From Dyadobacter linearis (lineage in GTDB: Bacteria > Bacteroidota > Bacteroidia > Cytophagales > Spirosomataceae), in NCBI RefSeq assembly GCF_907165045.1, contig NZ_CAJRAU010000005.1, positions 1 through 64,000 on the forward strand: DNA of 64,000 bases. The letters are read 5' to 3'. The position numbers and the translations under genes were made by a program. Under the pieces are notes generated by a model, which searched no databases, was not told where the DNA came from, and saw only the letters and a list, made by a program, of their open reading frames with translations. Positions 8,050 to 17,197 of this stretch are shown here, one piece after another (positions within the stretch are counted from its first letter, which is position 1; each line of letters starts with the position of its first letter).

Positions 8050-10578
8050 TTACTGCTCAACATTAATTTTACTAGCTCCGCTTGCACGACGTTCCAGGTT
8101 AGGGATCCGCCCCAGGTCGACTTTCGAAGCGCCCGAAGCGTCAACATCGGCAGTCTGAATCGCCATTTCTGTGGCTGTTACCTTGCAGGCGCCGTGGGCG
8201 TCAAGCGAGGCGGTCTTGGCTGAACCTCTCAATGTGATCTTTGAAGCACCGCTCACTCCTACCGTCAGCTGGTCGGCTTCCACATTCACCTCCGATTTTG
8301 ACGCACCGGAAATATCAACAGTCAACTTAGGCAAGCCTTTGAAACCGGATACCAGCGTTTTATTCGCTCCCGACAAATTCACAGCTTCAATGGTCGGCAT
8401 CGTGATCACCAACCCTATTCTTTTCCAGTCGTTGCTGAAAAGGTTGAATTCTGCGGTACGCTTTACTTTTAATGTATTGCCTTCTACAAAAATTTTCAGA
8501 TCATCGATATCACCCTGGTCTTGCGCATCGGCGGTTACATTGAACTCCGCCCCCTGGCGTACCACGATAGCATATGCTCCCCCGATATCTATTTTGTTAA
8601 AATCACTAACCGGAAACTGTTTAATATAAGTACCTCTTTCTCCCAGTTCAAGATCAGTGCTGTAATCGTTTTCAAAAGAATAGTCAGCGTCTTCATTACT
8701 ATCTTCTTCGCTTTTGAGGAATTTGGCGGGCATATTGGTACAGATCAGGCCTGAATCGCGGCGCATTTCCCAGATCAGGTTATCCCATTTCACCTCATTG
8801 TTATTTAACTCATACCGTTCCATGATTTGCATTCCCGGCTCCCATTGATTTAAAGAATAGTAAAAATCGTGGGTCATGATGAAAGGTTTATTATAAGGCA
8901 GATTCAGCGTCAGGTCGATTCGCTGGTCACGGAAGCGGCCGTTATTTGCCAAGGTTGGTCCCTCGGTAAAAAGAAATACAGAATCTTTGATTTCCACATT
9001 GTAAACCAGCATTTCTGCATTGTGCTCCGCATCTTCGCGTGTTCTACCCCGGGCGTGCAGCGTTTTTATGATCTCAATACTATCTGTCGCATTCAATCCT
9101 GCCAGCCTTACATCTACGTCTACGTTTTCTTCGTCGTGGGTGTAATTATAATCGAGGGTTATTGTACCCGCAGGTATCGGGTAAAAAGCAGACTGTACTA
9201 CCTCGCCACGTTTCGCGAAATTGCGCTGGTAAGAAACGCCACCGATCGTGCTGCCGATGATCCCTACGATCCAAAGTCCAAGCATAGTAAGCCAAACGGT
9301 TCCGGTCACGATCTTTTTGTTTGACAGCAAAGTAAGTCCAAGTATTAGAAAAGTTACCAGCGGAACAGCAGCTACCAGGATCCCTGACAAGATCAATATT
9401 TCAGGTAACTCTTTGAATATCAGAAAAGGAATCGGCAGATCGTCAAAATGTTCGATATTAGTAAGTCCCAGCGCCACGCCGCCTCCTATCACCAATGTCA
9501 GCAAGCCCATTACCGACATAGCGATCAGCAATGCGCCGATCAGGATCCGGATAATCGGGCCTAAACCCTTTAATAACTTCCCCAAAGCTGTGATTACCAA
9601 AGCGATAGCGCGGAAAGGAAACAGCAGGACTTTTGTCAGAATATGCTCCTCGCCCGTTTTTTCATCAAAATTCAAACCCTGTTTGATATTCGACTCGATA
9701 TTGGAAAGCGTAATAGGCTCGCCCTGCATTTCCATTTTTTCAGTCAGCGTATTAGCCACCGGAGAAATTACCCACAGTACGATATAGATGATGATCCCGG
9801 TGCCGAAGAACAGAATGGAAAGCACCCAGAGAAATCTTACAACACCTAAATCGACCCCAAAATAAGAAGCTACCCCGGCAGCTACCCCACCAACTACTTT
9901 TCTGTCCGGATCACGAAAGAATTTCTTGATCTTGGTATCCTCTTCCAATGTCGAATTTCCGGGGAAAGCGACCCACATTGCAATATAAACCAGCACCATA
10001 AAGCCCGAAAACGGCCCGAATTCATCTTCCATATTCAGGTTCATCATCCCCGAACCGGCCGGCAGACCAACTACTGCGAACAAAAATGCAAGTCTGACCC
10101 AGATCGGATCAACGGTGAAATAATGCGCCAGACCAGCTGCAACCCCGCCGAGCAACTTGCGGCGAAGGTCCCGGTAAAGCTTTTTAGGGCCTGCCGGTTT
10201 TTCAGGTTCTGTTTTAGGAGGAACAAATGGAGGCACCTCCACTTTCGGGATATTTGTCTGCGTCGCCGTAGCTGTTTCAAGCGGATCGGCCAGAATATCC
10301 TCAGCCTGCTCGATGGCCTCAAAGTCGGCGACCGTTCCCATTGCGGCGATGAGTTCCTCTACATCAGTAAGCGAGATAACCTGCTTATTTTCAGTTTTTT
10401 GTTTATTGGTAAACCTTTCGGCAATGCGCCCTTCTATATCCGAAACGATTTCTTTACTGTCCGCAAACGAAGAGAAATATTTTTGGATGGAAGCCAGGTA
10501 GCTCTTCAATTTCTCGTACCCGTCTTCCTCTATATGGAAAATGATACCGCCTATATTTATGCTGATTGTCTTTTTCAT
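8050..10578 (-). CDS. PspC-domain membrane protein with C-terminal DUF2807 domain
   Basis: 842 residues. Order: an N-terminal cytoplasmic region (1-110, ISINIGGIIFHIEEDGYEKLK ... ERF); two PspC domains (about 133-205, RKLLGGVAAGLAHYF, and 220-290, RKVVGGVAAGVASYFG), each with a hydrophobic helix pair; further membrane helices at about 320-450; a beta-rich extracytoplasmic part; and a DUF2807 domain in the last 190 residues, again built of GAS turns (SGANKTLV, SGASKSEV, SGASKITL, SGASKVDL, SGASKINV). PspC is known from the phage-shock response, where it senses envelope damage. Bacteroidota commonly join it to DUF2807 and a PadR gene, as here. Likely role: membrane-stress sensing linked to an external beta-helix; no partner is proven. 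It is 29 nt downstream of padR. Confidence 0.88.
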   Translation of the reverse strand: MKKTISINIGGIIFHIEEDGYEKLKSYLASIQKYFSSFADSKEIVSDIEGRIAERFTNKQKTENKQVISLTDVEELIAAMGTVADFEAIEQAEDILADPLETATATQTNIPKVEVPPFVPPKTEPEKPAGPKKLYRDLRRKLLGGVAAGLAHYFTVDPIWVRLAFLFAVVGLPAGSGMMNLNMEDEFGPFSGFMVLVYIAMWVAFPGNSTLEEDTKIKKFFRDPDRKVVGGVAAGVASYFGVDLGVVRFLWVLSILFFGTGIIIYIVLWVISPVANTLTEKMEMQGEPITLSNIESNIKQGLNFDEKTGEEHILTKVLLFPFRAIALVITALGKLLKGLGPIIRILIGALLIAMSVMGLLTLVIGGGVALGLTNIEHFDDLPIPFLIFKELPEILILSGILVAAVPLVTFLILGLTLLSNKKIVTGTVWLTMLGLWIVGIIGSTIGGVSYQRNFAKRGEVVQSAFYPIPAGTITLDYNYTHDEENVDVDVRLAGLNATDSIEIIKTLHARGRTREDAEHNAEMLVYNVEIKDSVFLFTEGPTLANNGRFRDQRIDLTLNLPYNKPFIMTHDFYYSLNQWEPGMQIMERYELNNNEVKWDNLIWEMRRDSGLICTNMPAKFLKSEEDSNEDADYSFENDYSTDLELGERGTYIKQFPVSDFNKIDIGGAYAIVVRQGAEFNVTADAQDQGDIDDLKIFVEGNTLKVKRTAEFNLFSNDWKRIGLVITMPTIEAVNLSGANKTLVSGFKGLPKLTVDISGASKSEVNVEADQLTVGVSGASKITLRGSAKTASLDAHGACKVTATEMAIQTADVDASGASKVDLGRIPNLERRASGASKINVEQ

Positions 10579-10607
10579 GATTGAAATAATCGAATGTCTC
10601 TAAATGG

Positions 10608-10982
10608 TCAGTTAGGGTCAGGAAGATTGCCGGGATCTGCTTTACTCAGATCTTCTGTTCTCTTGATCACGGTTTGCACCGATGCGGCCAGTTCGAACCA
10701 CGTGGCTTGCATAGCTTCCAGAAATACCTTCCCCTCATCCGTCAACACATAATATTTCCTTGGTGGGCCTGAGGAAGATTCCACCCATTTGTAGTCCAGC
10801 CAGCCTGAATTTTTCAATCGGGTTAAAAGAGGGTATAGTGTGCCTTCAACCACCATGATGTGAGCAGACGTCAGTTCATCCAGCATATCGGAGGCATACA
10901 CTTCGCCCCGCGATATGATGTGCAGAATGCAGAATTCCAAAATTCCCTTCCGCATCTGCACTTGGGCATTTTCAATATTCAT
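10608..10982 (-). CDS. PadR family transcriptional regulator
   Basis: 124-residue winged-helix repressor of the short (PadR-s1) type. The hallmark is visible: MRKGILEFCILHIISRGEVYASDMLDEL, then VVEGTLYPLLTRLKNSGWLDYKW and SSGPPRKYYVLTDEGKVFL. The TLYPLLTRL helix is the recognition helix, and the PRKYY element is the wing. The C-terminal helix (AMQATWFELAASVQTVIK) is the dimerisation part. It is the first gene of the operon with the PspC-DUF2807 and DUF2807 genes, and most likely controls its own operon through the promoter at 11052-11082. The effector is unknown. Confidence 0.93.
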   Translation of the reverse strand: MNIENAQVQMRKGILEFCILHIISRGEVYASDMLDELTSAHIMVVEGTLYPLLTRLKNSGWLDYKWVESSSGPPRKYYVLTDEGKVFLEAMQATWFELAASVQTVIKRTEDLSKADPGNLPDPN

Positions 10983-11051
10983 GAGGTTTCATGTGTTAAT
11001 TAAATGAATAAGTTCATGGCTAATAGATTAGAATATCTGTTTCTAACAGAA

Positions 11052-11082
11052 CAAAGGTATACACAGGTACTTTGCGATGCAA
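11052..11082 (-). promoter_or_regulatory. Bacteroidota-type promoter for the padR operon
   Basis: On the minus strand TTG (11082-11080) is followed after 20 nt by TACCTTTG (11059-11052), matching the Bacteroidota -33 TTG / -7 TAnnTTTG layout. The start would be about 60 nt before padR. A TTGC-GAT-GCAA inverted repeat and two GGTAC boxes lie between and around the elements, a sensible place for a PadR operator. Confidence 0.7.
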
Positions 11083-11150
11083 GGTACCATGTTAAAAAGA
11101 TTGGCCGACTGTGAGGAATGGTTATTTTATTTGATAACCGGTAAAAAAAC

Positions 11151-11696
11151 ATGATTATGGAAAACAAACCCACCTTAGCAAACGAAAGCAACCGGCAGCC
11201 GCAACTGTATATCATTGCTGCAATGAGTGAAAACCGGGTAATTGGTAATCAAAACCACCTGCCCTGGCATTTGCCCGACGAGTGGAAAAATTTCAAAAAG
11301 ATCACCGACGGGAAGCCCTTTTTAATGGGCAGAACGAGTTTTGAAGCGCCGGATGCATTGCATTCTTCTTATCGGAACGTGGTGCTTTCTTCCAGGGCGG
11401 CAAGTGAGGAAAAGTCGGATGTTGCGTATGTCAAAGATATTCCTGGCGCCCTTGCGTTACTTTCTGAGGAAACGGAAGTATTTGTATTAGGAGGAGCTGC
11501 TGTTTTTGAGCAAATGCTCCCGCTTGTCCAGAAGCTATATCTGACTATTGTTCACGCCGAGTTGGAAGGAGATGCTTATTTTCCGGTAATCAATCAAAAC
11601 GAATGGGAGCTAGTCACGTCCGACTATCACGGGATCGACGACGAACATCAGTACTCCTTTTCGATGAATGTATACGAACGGAAAATGGCTGACTAA
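11151..11696 (+). CDS. folA: Dihydrofolate reductase
   Basis: Reduces dihydrofolate to tetrahydrofolate with NADPH. DHFR signatures: LYIIAAMSENRVIGNQNHLPWHLPDEWKNFKKIT (the LPW and acidic D/E pair of the active site), then KPFLMGRTSFEA, then VLGGAAVFEQMLPLVQKLYLTIVHAE and GDAYFP. 181 residues is somewhat longer than the usual 160 because of about 18 residues before the core; the ATG at 11157 is an alternative start. It is divergent from padR and 21 nt upstream of porU2. Cytoplasmic, folate pathway. thyA is not in the window. Confidence 0.95.
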   Translation: MIMENKPTLANESNRQPQLYIIAAMSENRVIGNQNHLPWHLPDEWKNFKKITDGKPFLMGRTSFEAPDALHSSYRNVVLSSRAASEEKSDVAYVKDIPGALALLSEETEVFVLGGAAVFEQMLPLVQKLYLTIVHAELEGDAYFPVINQNEWELVTSDYHGIDDEHQYSFSMNVYERKMAD

Positions 11697-11717
11697 CAGC
11701 TCGTTTTCCGTAATTCA

Positions 11718-14700
11718 ATGCATAAATGCGTACACACTATTCTGCTGCTATTATGCTCCTGTTTTCCGCTGCAAGCGCAGCGACTGTTTGGAAATGAATG
11801 GATTAACTATCAGCAACAGTATTTCAGGATCCCGATCGCAGTAACGGGATTTTATCAGATCACCGCCCAGCAGATGCAAAGCGCCGGACTTCCGGTGCAG
11901 GATATTCCGGCAAATGCGTATCAGGTTTTCCGGGATGGAAAAGAAATAGCGATTGAAGTTTCAGGTCCGGAAACTGCCCCACTGGTTGAAAATGGCTATA
12001 TCCGCTTTTTCGGACAGAAGAACGATGGTAAGCGGGATACTTCGCTTTATGTGTCGGCGGAAGCAATGCCTCACAGCTATTACAGCCTCTATTCGGACAC
12101 TACCACTTACTTTTTAACCTGGAAAACGGACGAAACTACGGGTAGCAGAATTGCAAAATCACAGACCAGGATTACAAGCGATACTATTGCATTTCACCGT
12201 GCAGAAACGCTCCAACTATATCATTCTCACTACTTACCGGGTCGGTTTTATCCGGAAGGAACTCATTTCGATGGTACCGCAATATCGGAATACGACTTTG
12301 GGGAAGGCTGGACTGGACCGGAGATCAAAGAACATGTGACGCACGAGATTTCAGTTCCTACAGAAAATCCAACAGATAATCCTGAAATCGAGCTGGAACT
12401 CATGCTGGCTGGCTGGACGAGTGGCCAGCATTTGTTCGGAATTTATCTAAACCAAAATAATAAACAGCCAAAGAAACTATCGGACGTAAAATTTGAAAAT
12501 TACGATTCGCACGAAGTGAACTTGTCCATAGAACGATCCGATCTGGATCACGATAAAACGCTCAGGATTTCGATCGTGCCTGTGGGTGCAGGCGGGCACA
12601 TTTCTGTTTCTTATGTAAAGCTCAATTATCTGGAAAATAGCCGCTTCAAAGCCGGAGAAGATCAAAGGGTATTTCATTTTGATACAAAAAATAAAAACTG
12701 GAAATGCGCCGGAGCTGAGCAAGCGACGTTTTACGACTGTACAAATCCAGACCAGATCAAACAGCTCTTTACCCAAAATGACCTGATCGTAATTAATGCG
12801 GCAAGCAATGTGATCGGAGTAAAAGAATACCTTTCAGCTCCACCTATTTCAAAGATTAAAGTCCAGAAAATAGACCTTGATCTTGTTGATTATGTGATCA
12901 TTACGCACCCATTCATGCGCATTCCTGTGGAAGGTACCGATCCTGTGAATGCGTACGCGGATTACAGAGCATCTGCGAAAGGCGGCAGCTACAAGCCTCT
13001 GATCTTGGACATTAATACCGTTTTCGATCAGTTTAACTATGGTCAGCGCGGACCGCAGGGTATTAAAAACGCGATCGCCTGGCTCAGTTCGAAGGGAAAG
13101 TTGAAGTTTGTGCTGCTAATAGGCAAATCCATTGATCCCCAAAAATCCCGGAAACTTAGTAATGCGGCTCAAATTGACATGGTCCCGAATGCAGGCTGGC
13201 CGGGCTCTGATGTAGCGCTTGTGATGAATGTAAAATCCTCTTCGCCAGGCTTAACGGTTCCAATTGGCAGGATCAGCGCCGTGAATTCGCAGCAGGTTTG
13301 GGATTATTTGCACAAGGTAAAGTCGCTCGAAGCGCAGCCTGTTTCTGCTGAATGGAGAAAAAATATCATTCATTTGAGCGGAGGCCGGTCGCGGCAAGAG
13401 TTGACTGTTTTCAAGGGGTATGTCAAAGGTTTTGAACAGAAACTGGCAGGCTCCACACTCGGCGCGAAAGTTCAGATGATCTCTAAGGAAACTGACGATC
13501 CGGTGGAGCATATTCCACTCTACAAGTCAGTGAACCAGGGTGCGGCGCTGGTCACGCTTTTCGGACATTCGGCGCCTGATGTGACAGATATTGATATTGG
13601 TTATGCAAGCGACGAAAAGAATAATTACAGCAACCACCCAAATTATCCTGCGGTGATCATCAACGGTTGTGCGGCTGGAAGTATCTTTTATTCGGATAAG
13701 ACTCTGAGCAGCGACTGGCTGTTTTCGCCCGGCAATGGCGCTGTGCTTTTTCTGGCGCACACTTTCAATGGGGTTTCATCGGCATTGAAGAAGTATACCG
13801 ACATTTTTTACGAGGTGCTGGCTGATTCCGCGTTTACGAGTCTGCCCTTTGGAGTAATTCAGCAGGAAGCGATCAGACGGAATATGGAACGTGCGCCGGA
13901 TATTTATGACCGTGCAACCGTACAGCAAATGACGCTTCACGGCGACCCGGCAATACGGATTTTCCCCGCACGATTGCCCGATTATACATTTGATTCCACC
14001 TCTGTGACACTTTCCAGCCAGCTAAAATCCGCGGATAGTGTACTGATTCGTATCATAGTAAGAAATAACGGAAGACATTTACAGCAACCTTGCACGCTGT
14101 CAATCAAAAGATTAACGAGTGAAAATCAGTTGATTTACAGCCATACATTCCCGCTTGCAGCAATCGCTTTCGCGGATACCATTCTTTGCTATTTTCCCAC
14201 CCAACCTTCCCTTTCCGGTAAGGATAGATTTGAATTTTATATTGACAAAGACAACCTGCTTCAGGAAGAAAATGAAACAAATAACATGCTTGTCTTACAA
14301 TATGACCAGATAGCAGACTCAACTTACGAACGAGATCGGATTCCGCCGCTAGTAATCGTGCATATTGACGGCCGCCAGATCAATGACGGTGAAGCAGTTA
14401 CCCCCGAAGCTCTTGTAAAAATTCAGCTTTTCGATGTCGATGCAAAAAATGCCCGCGCTGATACTTTTGGCATTTTGGTCTGGCTCAAACCAATTTGCGC
14501 CGGCTGCGTTGAGCGACGTTTATTCATGAGCAATGCGCAATTAAGAGATGATGGGCCCGGCCGCTTTTCCCTTGAAGTGAATTTGCCCAAAGAGTTACCG
14601 CCCGGAAAGTATTTGTTGACTGTCCGCGCGCGGGATGAACAAGGCAATTTTGCACCTGACTACCAGATCCATTTTTCGATCAGCAGCGAGCCCCGCGTTA

Positions 14701-14990
14701 TTTCTGTTTCAGTGGACCCGAACCCTTCATCCCATGCATTCCATTTTCGAATATCGATTGACGGTAAAACGGCGCCGGAAAATCTGGACATTACTATTTC
14801 TAATGCAGCAGGCAAACCTGTACATTCAATTCTATATAAGCCGCACTTGGGACTGAACGATCTGTTTTGGCTGCCTGAAAACCTGCCGCCCGGAATCTAC
14901 ATTTACAAAATTTCCACAAGCGAGCCGTCACTTTCACTTTCCCCGGAGTCGCCTGGCTGGGAGAGTGGGCGATTATTATGGTTTCCATAA
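11718..14990 (+). CDS. porU2: PorU2-like T9SS sortase, C25 (gingipain) peptidase family
   Basis: 1090 residues: signal peptide (MHKCVHTILLLLCSCFPLQAQ), the opening GNEWINYQQQYFRIPIAVTGFYQI typical of PorU2 proteins, a C25 peptidase-like domain at about 390-740, then beta-sandwich domains and a C-terminal sorting-like domain (VDPNPSSHAFHFRISIDG ... PPGIYIYKIS). The catalytic pair is visible: His in VTLFGHSAPD (around residue 617) and Cys in VIINGCAAGS (around 650). PorU cleaves CTD signals and attaches cargo to lipid; the role of the second copy is not settled. It follows folA by 21 nt, with no obvious functional link. The canonical porU is at 22132. Confidence 0.85.
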   Translation: MHKCVHTILLLLCSCFPLQAQRLFGNEWINYQQQYFRIPIAVTGFYQITAQQMQSAGLPVQDIPANAYQVFRDGKEIAIEVSGPETAPLVENGYIRFFGQKNDGKRDTSLYVSAEAMPHSYYSLYSDTTTYFLTWKTDETTGSRIAKSQTRITSDTIAFHRAETLQLYHSHYLPGRFYPEGTHFDGTAISEYDFGEGWTGPEIKEHVTHEISVPTENPTDNPEIELELMLAGWTSGQHLFGIYLNQNNKQPKKLSDVKFENYDSHEVNLSIERSDLDHDKTLRISIVPVGAGGHISVSYVKLNYLENSRFKAGEDQRVFHFDTKNKNWKCAGAEQATFYDCTNPDQIKQLFTQNDLIVINAASNVIGVKEYLSAPPISKIKVQKIDLDLVDYVIITHPFMRIPVEGTDPVNAYADYRASAKGGSYKPLILDINTVFDQFNYGQRGPQGIKNAIAWLSSKGKLKFVLLIGKSIDPQKSRKLSNAAQIDMVPNAGWPGSDVALVMNVKSSSPGLTVPIGRISAVNSQQVWDYLHKVKSLEAQPVSAEWRKNIIHLSGGRSRQELTVFKGYVKGFEQKLAGSTLGAKVQMISKETDDPVEHIPLYKSVNQGAALVTLFGHSAPDVTDIDIGYASDEKNNYSNHPNYPAVIINGCAAGSIFYSDKTLSSDWLFSPGNGAVLFLAHTFNGVSSALKKYTDIFYEVLADSAFTSLPFGVIQQEAIRRNMERAPDIYDRATVQQMTLHGDPAIRIFPARLPDYTFDSTSVTLSSQLKSADSVLIRIIVRNNGRHLQQPCTLSIKRLTSENQLIYSHTFPLAAIAFADTILCYFPTQPSLSGKDRFEFYIDKDNLLQEENETNNMLVLQYDQIADSTYERDRIPPLVIVHIDGRQINDGEAVTPEALVKIQLFDVDAKNARADTFGILVWLKPICAGCVERRLFMSNAQLRDDGPGRFSLEVNLPKELPPGKYLLTVRARDEQGNFAPDYQIHFSISSEPRVISVSVDPNPSSHAFHFRISIDGKTAPENLDITISNAAGKPVHSILYKPHLGLNDLFWLPENLPPGIYIYKISTSEPSLSLSPESPGWESGRLLWFP

Positions 14991-15014
14991 AGATTTCTTT
15001 CGACAAAAACTTCT

Positions 15015-15022
15015 TATTTTTG
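15015..15022 (+). promoter_or_regulatory. -7 promoter element before the DUF4290 gene
   Basis: TATTTTTG matches TAnnTTTG exactly and lies 26 nt before the proposed start. I see no clean TTG at -33. The same bases are one arm of a GACAAAAA/TTTTTGTC hairpin that could instead end the porU2 transcript. Confidence 0.45.
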
Positions 15023-15047
15023 TCCTTTACATAAATGATTCATTGTC

Positions 15048-15776
15048 TTGAAAGAATACGGTAGTAACGTACAAAAGCTTGCCGAACACATTGTTAGGAT
15101 GGAGGATAAGGCAAAACGCAATCTATACGCGCACATCCTCATCGAATTAATGCGGCAGATACACCCGAACATGCGGGATAATCAGGATTACACCAACAAG
15201 TTGTGGGATGATCTGTACATTATTTCCGGTTTCGAGCTCGACGTAGACAGCCCATTCCCGCCACCTTCCGCAGAAGCACTTGGCAAAAAGCCGCTTAAAG
15301 TGGGCTACAATCAGCAAAACCTGACTTACCGTCACTACGGAAAGAATATTGAACTGCTGCTCGAAAAGGCCATTCAAACTGAAAACAAAGAAGATAAGCT
15401 GGCATTCGTCTCGTATATTTTCAGACTGATGCGGTCGTTTTTTAATGCCTGGAATAAAGACAACCCCGAAGACAGTGTATTGCTGGGCCAACTCGAACAG
15501 TTGAGCAAAGGCGCGCTGGCGGAGGAAATTGAGTATATCAGGCAAAATGGTCCGGTGGATGCTGCACCGAAAGACCGCAACAATAATGGCGGCGGACAAG
15601 AAAGAAATCGTGGCAATCACCAGGGCGGAGGCTTCAAAGCACAAGCTAACCACAATCCTGAAAGACAGGGAGGCAACAATAACCAGGGTAACAACCCTAA
15701 TCGCAACCGACCAAGCAAATTCTCCGGCCGCAACGGTAACAATAACCGCAATAACCGCAAGAAATCCGGGATCTAA
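15048..15776 (+). CDS. DUF4290 protein with Asn/Gly/Arg-rich tail
   Basis: 242 residues. Residues 1-165 match DUF4290, a Bacteroidota-only helical family (EYGSNVQKLAEHIVRMEDKAKRN, then LWDDLYIISGFELDVDSPFP, then YRHYGKNIELLLEKAI, then FRLMRSFFNAWNKDNP). The start is TTG at 15048, chosen because it keeps the conserved EYG motif at the N-terminus; the next in-frame ATG, 17 codons on, would cut into it. From about residue 170 it becomes a disordered tail of N, G, R and Q (RNNNGGGQERNRGN ... NGNNNRNNRKK), like RNA-binding RGG tails. It is followed by murA with a 42-nt gap; the order DUF4290-murA is one I regard as common in the phylum. Function unknown. Confidence 0.88.
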   Translation: MKEYGSNVQKLAEHIVRMEDKAKRNLYAHILIELMRQIHPNMRDNQDYTNKLWDDLYIISGFELDVDSPFPPPSAEALGKKPLKVGYNQQNLTYRHYGKNIELLLEKAIQTENKEDKLAFVSYIFRLMRSFFNAWNKDNPEDSVLLGQLEQLSKGALAEEIEYIRQNGPVDAAPKDRNNNGGGQERNRGNHQGGGFKAQANHNPERQGGNNNQGNNPNRNRPSKFSGRNGNNNRNNRKKSGI

Positions 15777-15818
15777 ATTCCGGATTTGAAATGTATTCTT
15801 CAACTGCCAATACCAATC

Positions 15819-17126
15819 ATGGCTTCATTTAAAATAACCGGAGACAGACGTCTCAAGGGAGAGATTGTACCTCAGGGCGCCAAAAACGAGGCGCTTCAAA
15901 TAATCTGTGCGGTACTGCTCACCAAAGAACCTGTTACTATTCATAATATCCCAAATATCAGGGACGTCAATCAGCTGATTAATTTGCTCGGCGAGTTGGG
16001 TGTCAAGTGTACCCGGCTGAGCGAAAGCTCCACGCGCTTTGAAGCGGATGATATCAATCTAGACTACCTGGAATCAGATTCATTTCGTCAGAAAGCAGCC
16101 GCTCTTCGTGGCTCGGTGATGCTCCTGGGCCCAATGCTCGCACGTTTCAGAAAGGGACGTATTCCACGTCCGGGCGGAGATAAAATTGGTCGCAGAAGAT
16201 TGGATACCCACTTTTTGGGTTTTGAAAAGCTTGGCGCACAGTTCAGTTACGACGAAGAAGACGGTGGATTTTATAAAGTCGATGCAGCTAATCTGAAAGG
16301 CACTTATATGCTTTTGGATGAAGCGTCGGTAACCGGAACGGCGAACGTATTAATGGCCGCAGTAATGGCAGAAGGTACCACTACGATCTATAATGCGGCC
16401 TGCGAGCCCTATTTACAGCAGCTTTGTAAAATGCTGAACAGAATGGGCGCGAAAATTTCGGGTATCGCCTCTAATTTACTCGTCGTGGAAGGAGTTACCG
16501 AACTGAAAGGAACGGAACACACCATGCTGCCGGATATGATCGAAATCGGCAGTTTCATCGGTTTGGCAGCGATGACGCAATCGGAGATCACCATCAAAAA
16601 TTGCCAGATTCCTCAATTAGGAATTATTCCTGACGTTTTTCAGCGTTTGGGTATTCAAATGGAGTATCGCGGAGATGATATTTTTATTCCCGCACAGGAA
16701 AATTACCGCATTGAAAACTACCTCGACGGATCCACATTATCTGTCGCCGACGCTCCCTGGCCAGGCTTTACACCTGATCTGCTGAGCATCATATTGGTAA
16801 CCGCCACGCAAGCGCAGGGAACGGTATTGATTCACCAGAAAATGTTCGAAAGCCGATTGTTCTTTGTGGATAAACTCATCGAAATGGGCGCTCAGATCAT
16901 TCTTTGCGACCCGCACAGAGCCACTGTGATCGGTCATAATCGAGAGACGCAATTAAGAGGAATCAGAATGACTTCACCGGATATTCGCGCCGGAGTAGCA
17001 TTGTTGATCGCTGCAATGTCGGCAAAAGGTATAAGTATTATTGACAACATCGAGCAGATCGACCGCGGGTATCAGAATATCGATACAAGGTTGAATGCAA
17101 TCGGCGCGGAGATTGTGAGGTTGTAG
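15819..17126 (+). CDS. murA: UDP-N-acetylglucosamine 1-carboxyvinyltransferase, Asp-type active site
   Basis: First committed step of peptidoglycan synthesis: transfers enolpyruvate from PEP to UDP-GlcNAc. Start at ATG 15819 gives MASFKITGDRRLKGEI, the expected N-terminus; a TTG 33 nt earlier adds unlikely residues. Family landmarks: GAKNEALQI (Lys/Asn of the active site), RGSVMLLGPMLARF, PGGDKIGRRRLDTH, ADAPWPGFTPDL, MFESRLFFVDKL and DIRAGVALLIAA. In E. coli the loop reads PGGC with the catalytic Cys115. Here it is PGGD (Asp, residue 121, codon 16179-16181). This substitution is known from fosfomycin-insensitive MurA in mycobacteria and chlamydiae. 435 residues is slightly above the usual 418-420. 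Confidence 0.95.
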   Translation: MASFKITGDRRLKGEIVPQGAKNEALQIICAVLLTKEPVTIHNIPNIRDVNQLINLLGELGVKCTRLSESSTRFEADDINLDYLESDSFRQKAAALRGSVMLLGPMLARFRKGRIPRPGGDKIGRRRLDTHFLGFEKLGAQFSYDEEDGGFYKVDAANLKGTYMLLDEASVTGTANVLMAAVMAEGTTTIYNAACEPYLQQLCKMLNRMGAKISGIASNLLVVEGVTELKGTEHTMLPDMIEIGSFIGLAAMTQSEITIKNCQIPQLGIIPDVFQRLGIQMEYRGDDIFIPAQENYRIENYLDGSTLSVADAPWPGFTPDLLSIILVTATQAQGTVLIHQKMFESRLFFVDKLIEMGAQIILCDPHRATVIGHNRETQLRGIRMTSPDIRAGVALLIAAMSAKGISIIDNIEQIDRGYQNIDTRLNAIGAEIVRL

Positions 17127-17132
17127 GTGGCT

Positions 17133-17176
17133 GTTAGGTATTAGCTTTTAGCAGTCAGCTTTAGCTAATACCTAAC
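17133..17176. repeat. Long palindrome between convergent genes
   Basis: GTTAGGTATTAGCT (17133-17146) and AGCTAATACCTAAC (17163-17176) form a perfect 14-bp stem with a 16-nt loop. Outer bases (GTAGGT..GGCT and AGCTACCTAC) could pair further. It lies between murA (+) and the DUF1080 gene (-). It has no T tail, so it may be a REP-like dispersed element or a structure that separates two transcripts. Confidence 0.75.
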
Positions 17177-17197
17177 ACCTAAAAGCCAAAAAGCTAC

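Noticed and set aside
9248..9787. Plus-strand ORF of 179 codons opposite the PspC-DUF2807 gene
   Set aside because: It is the antisense of a well-supported domain protein; its translation has no recognisable domain, signal or codon logic.
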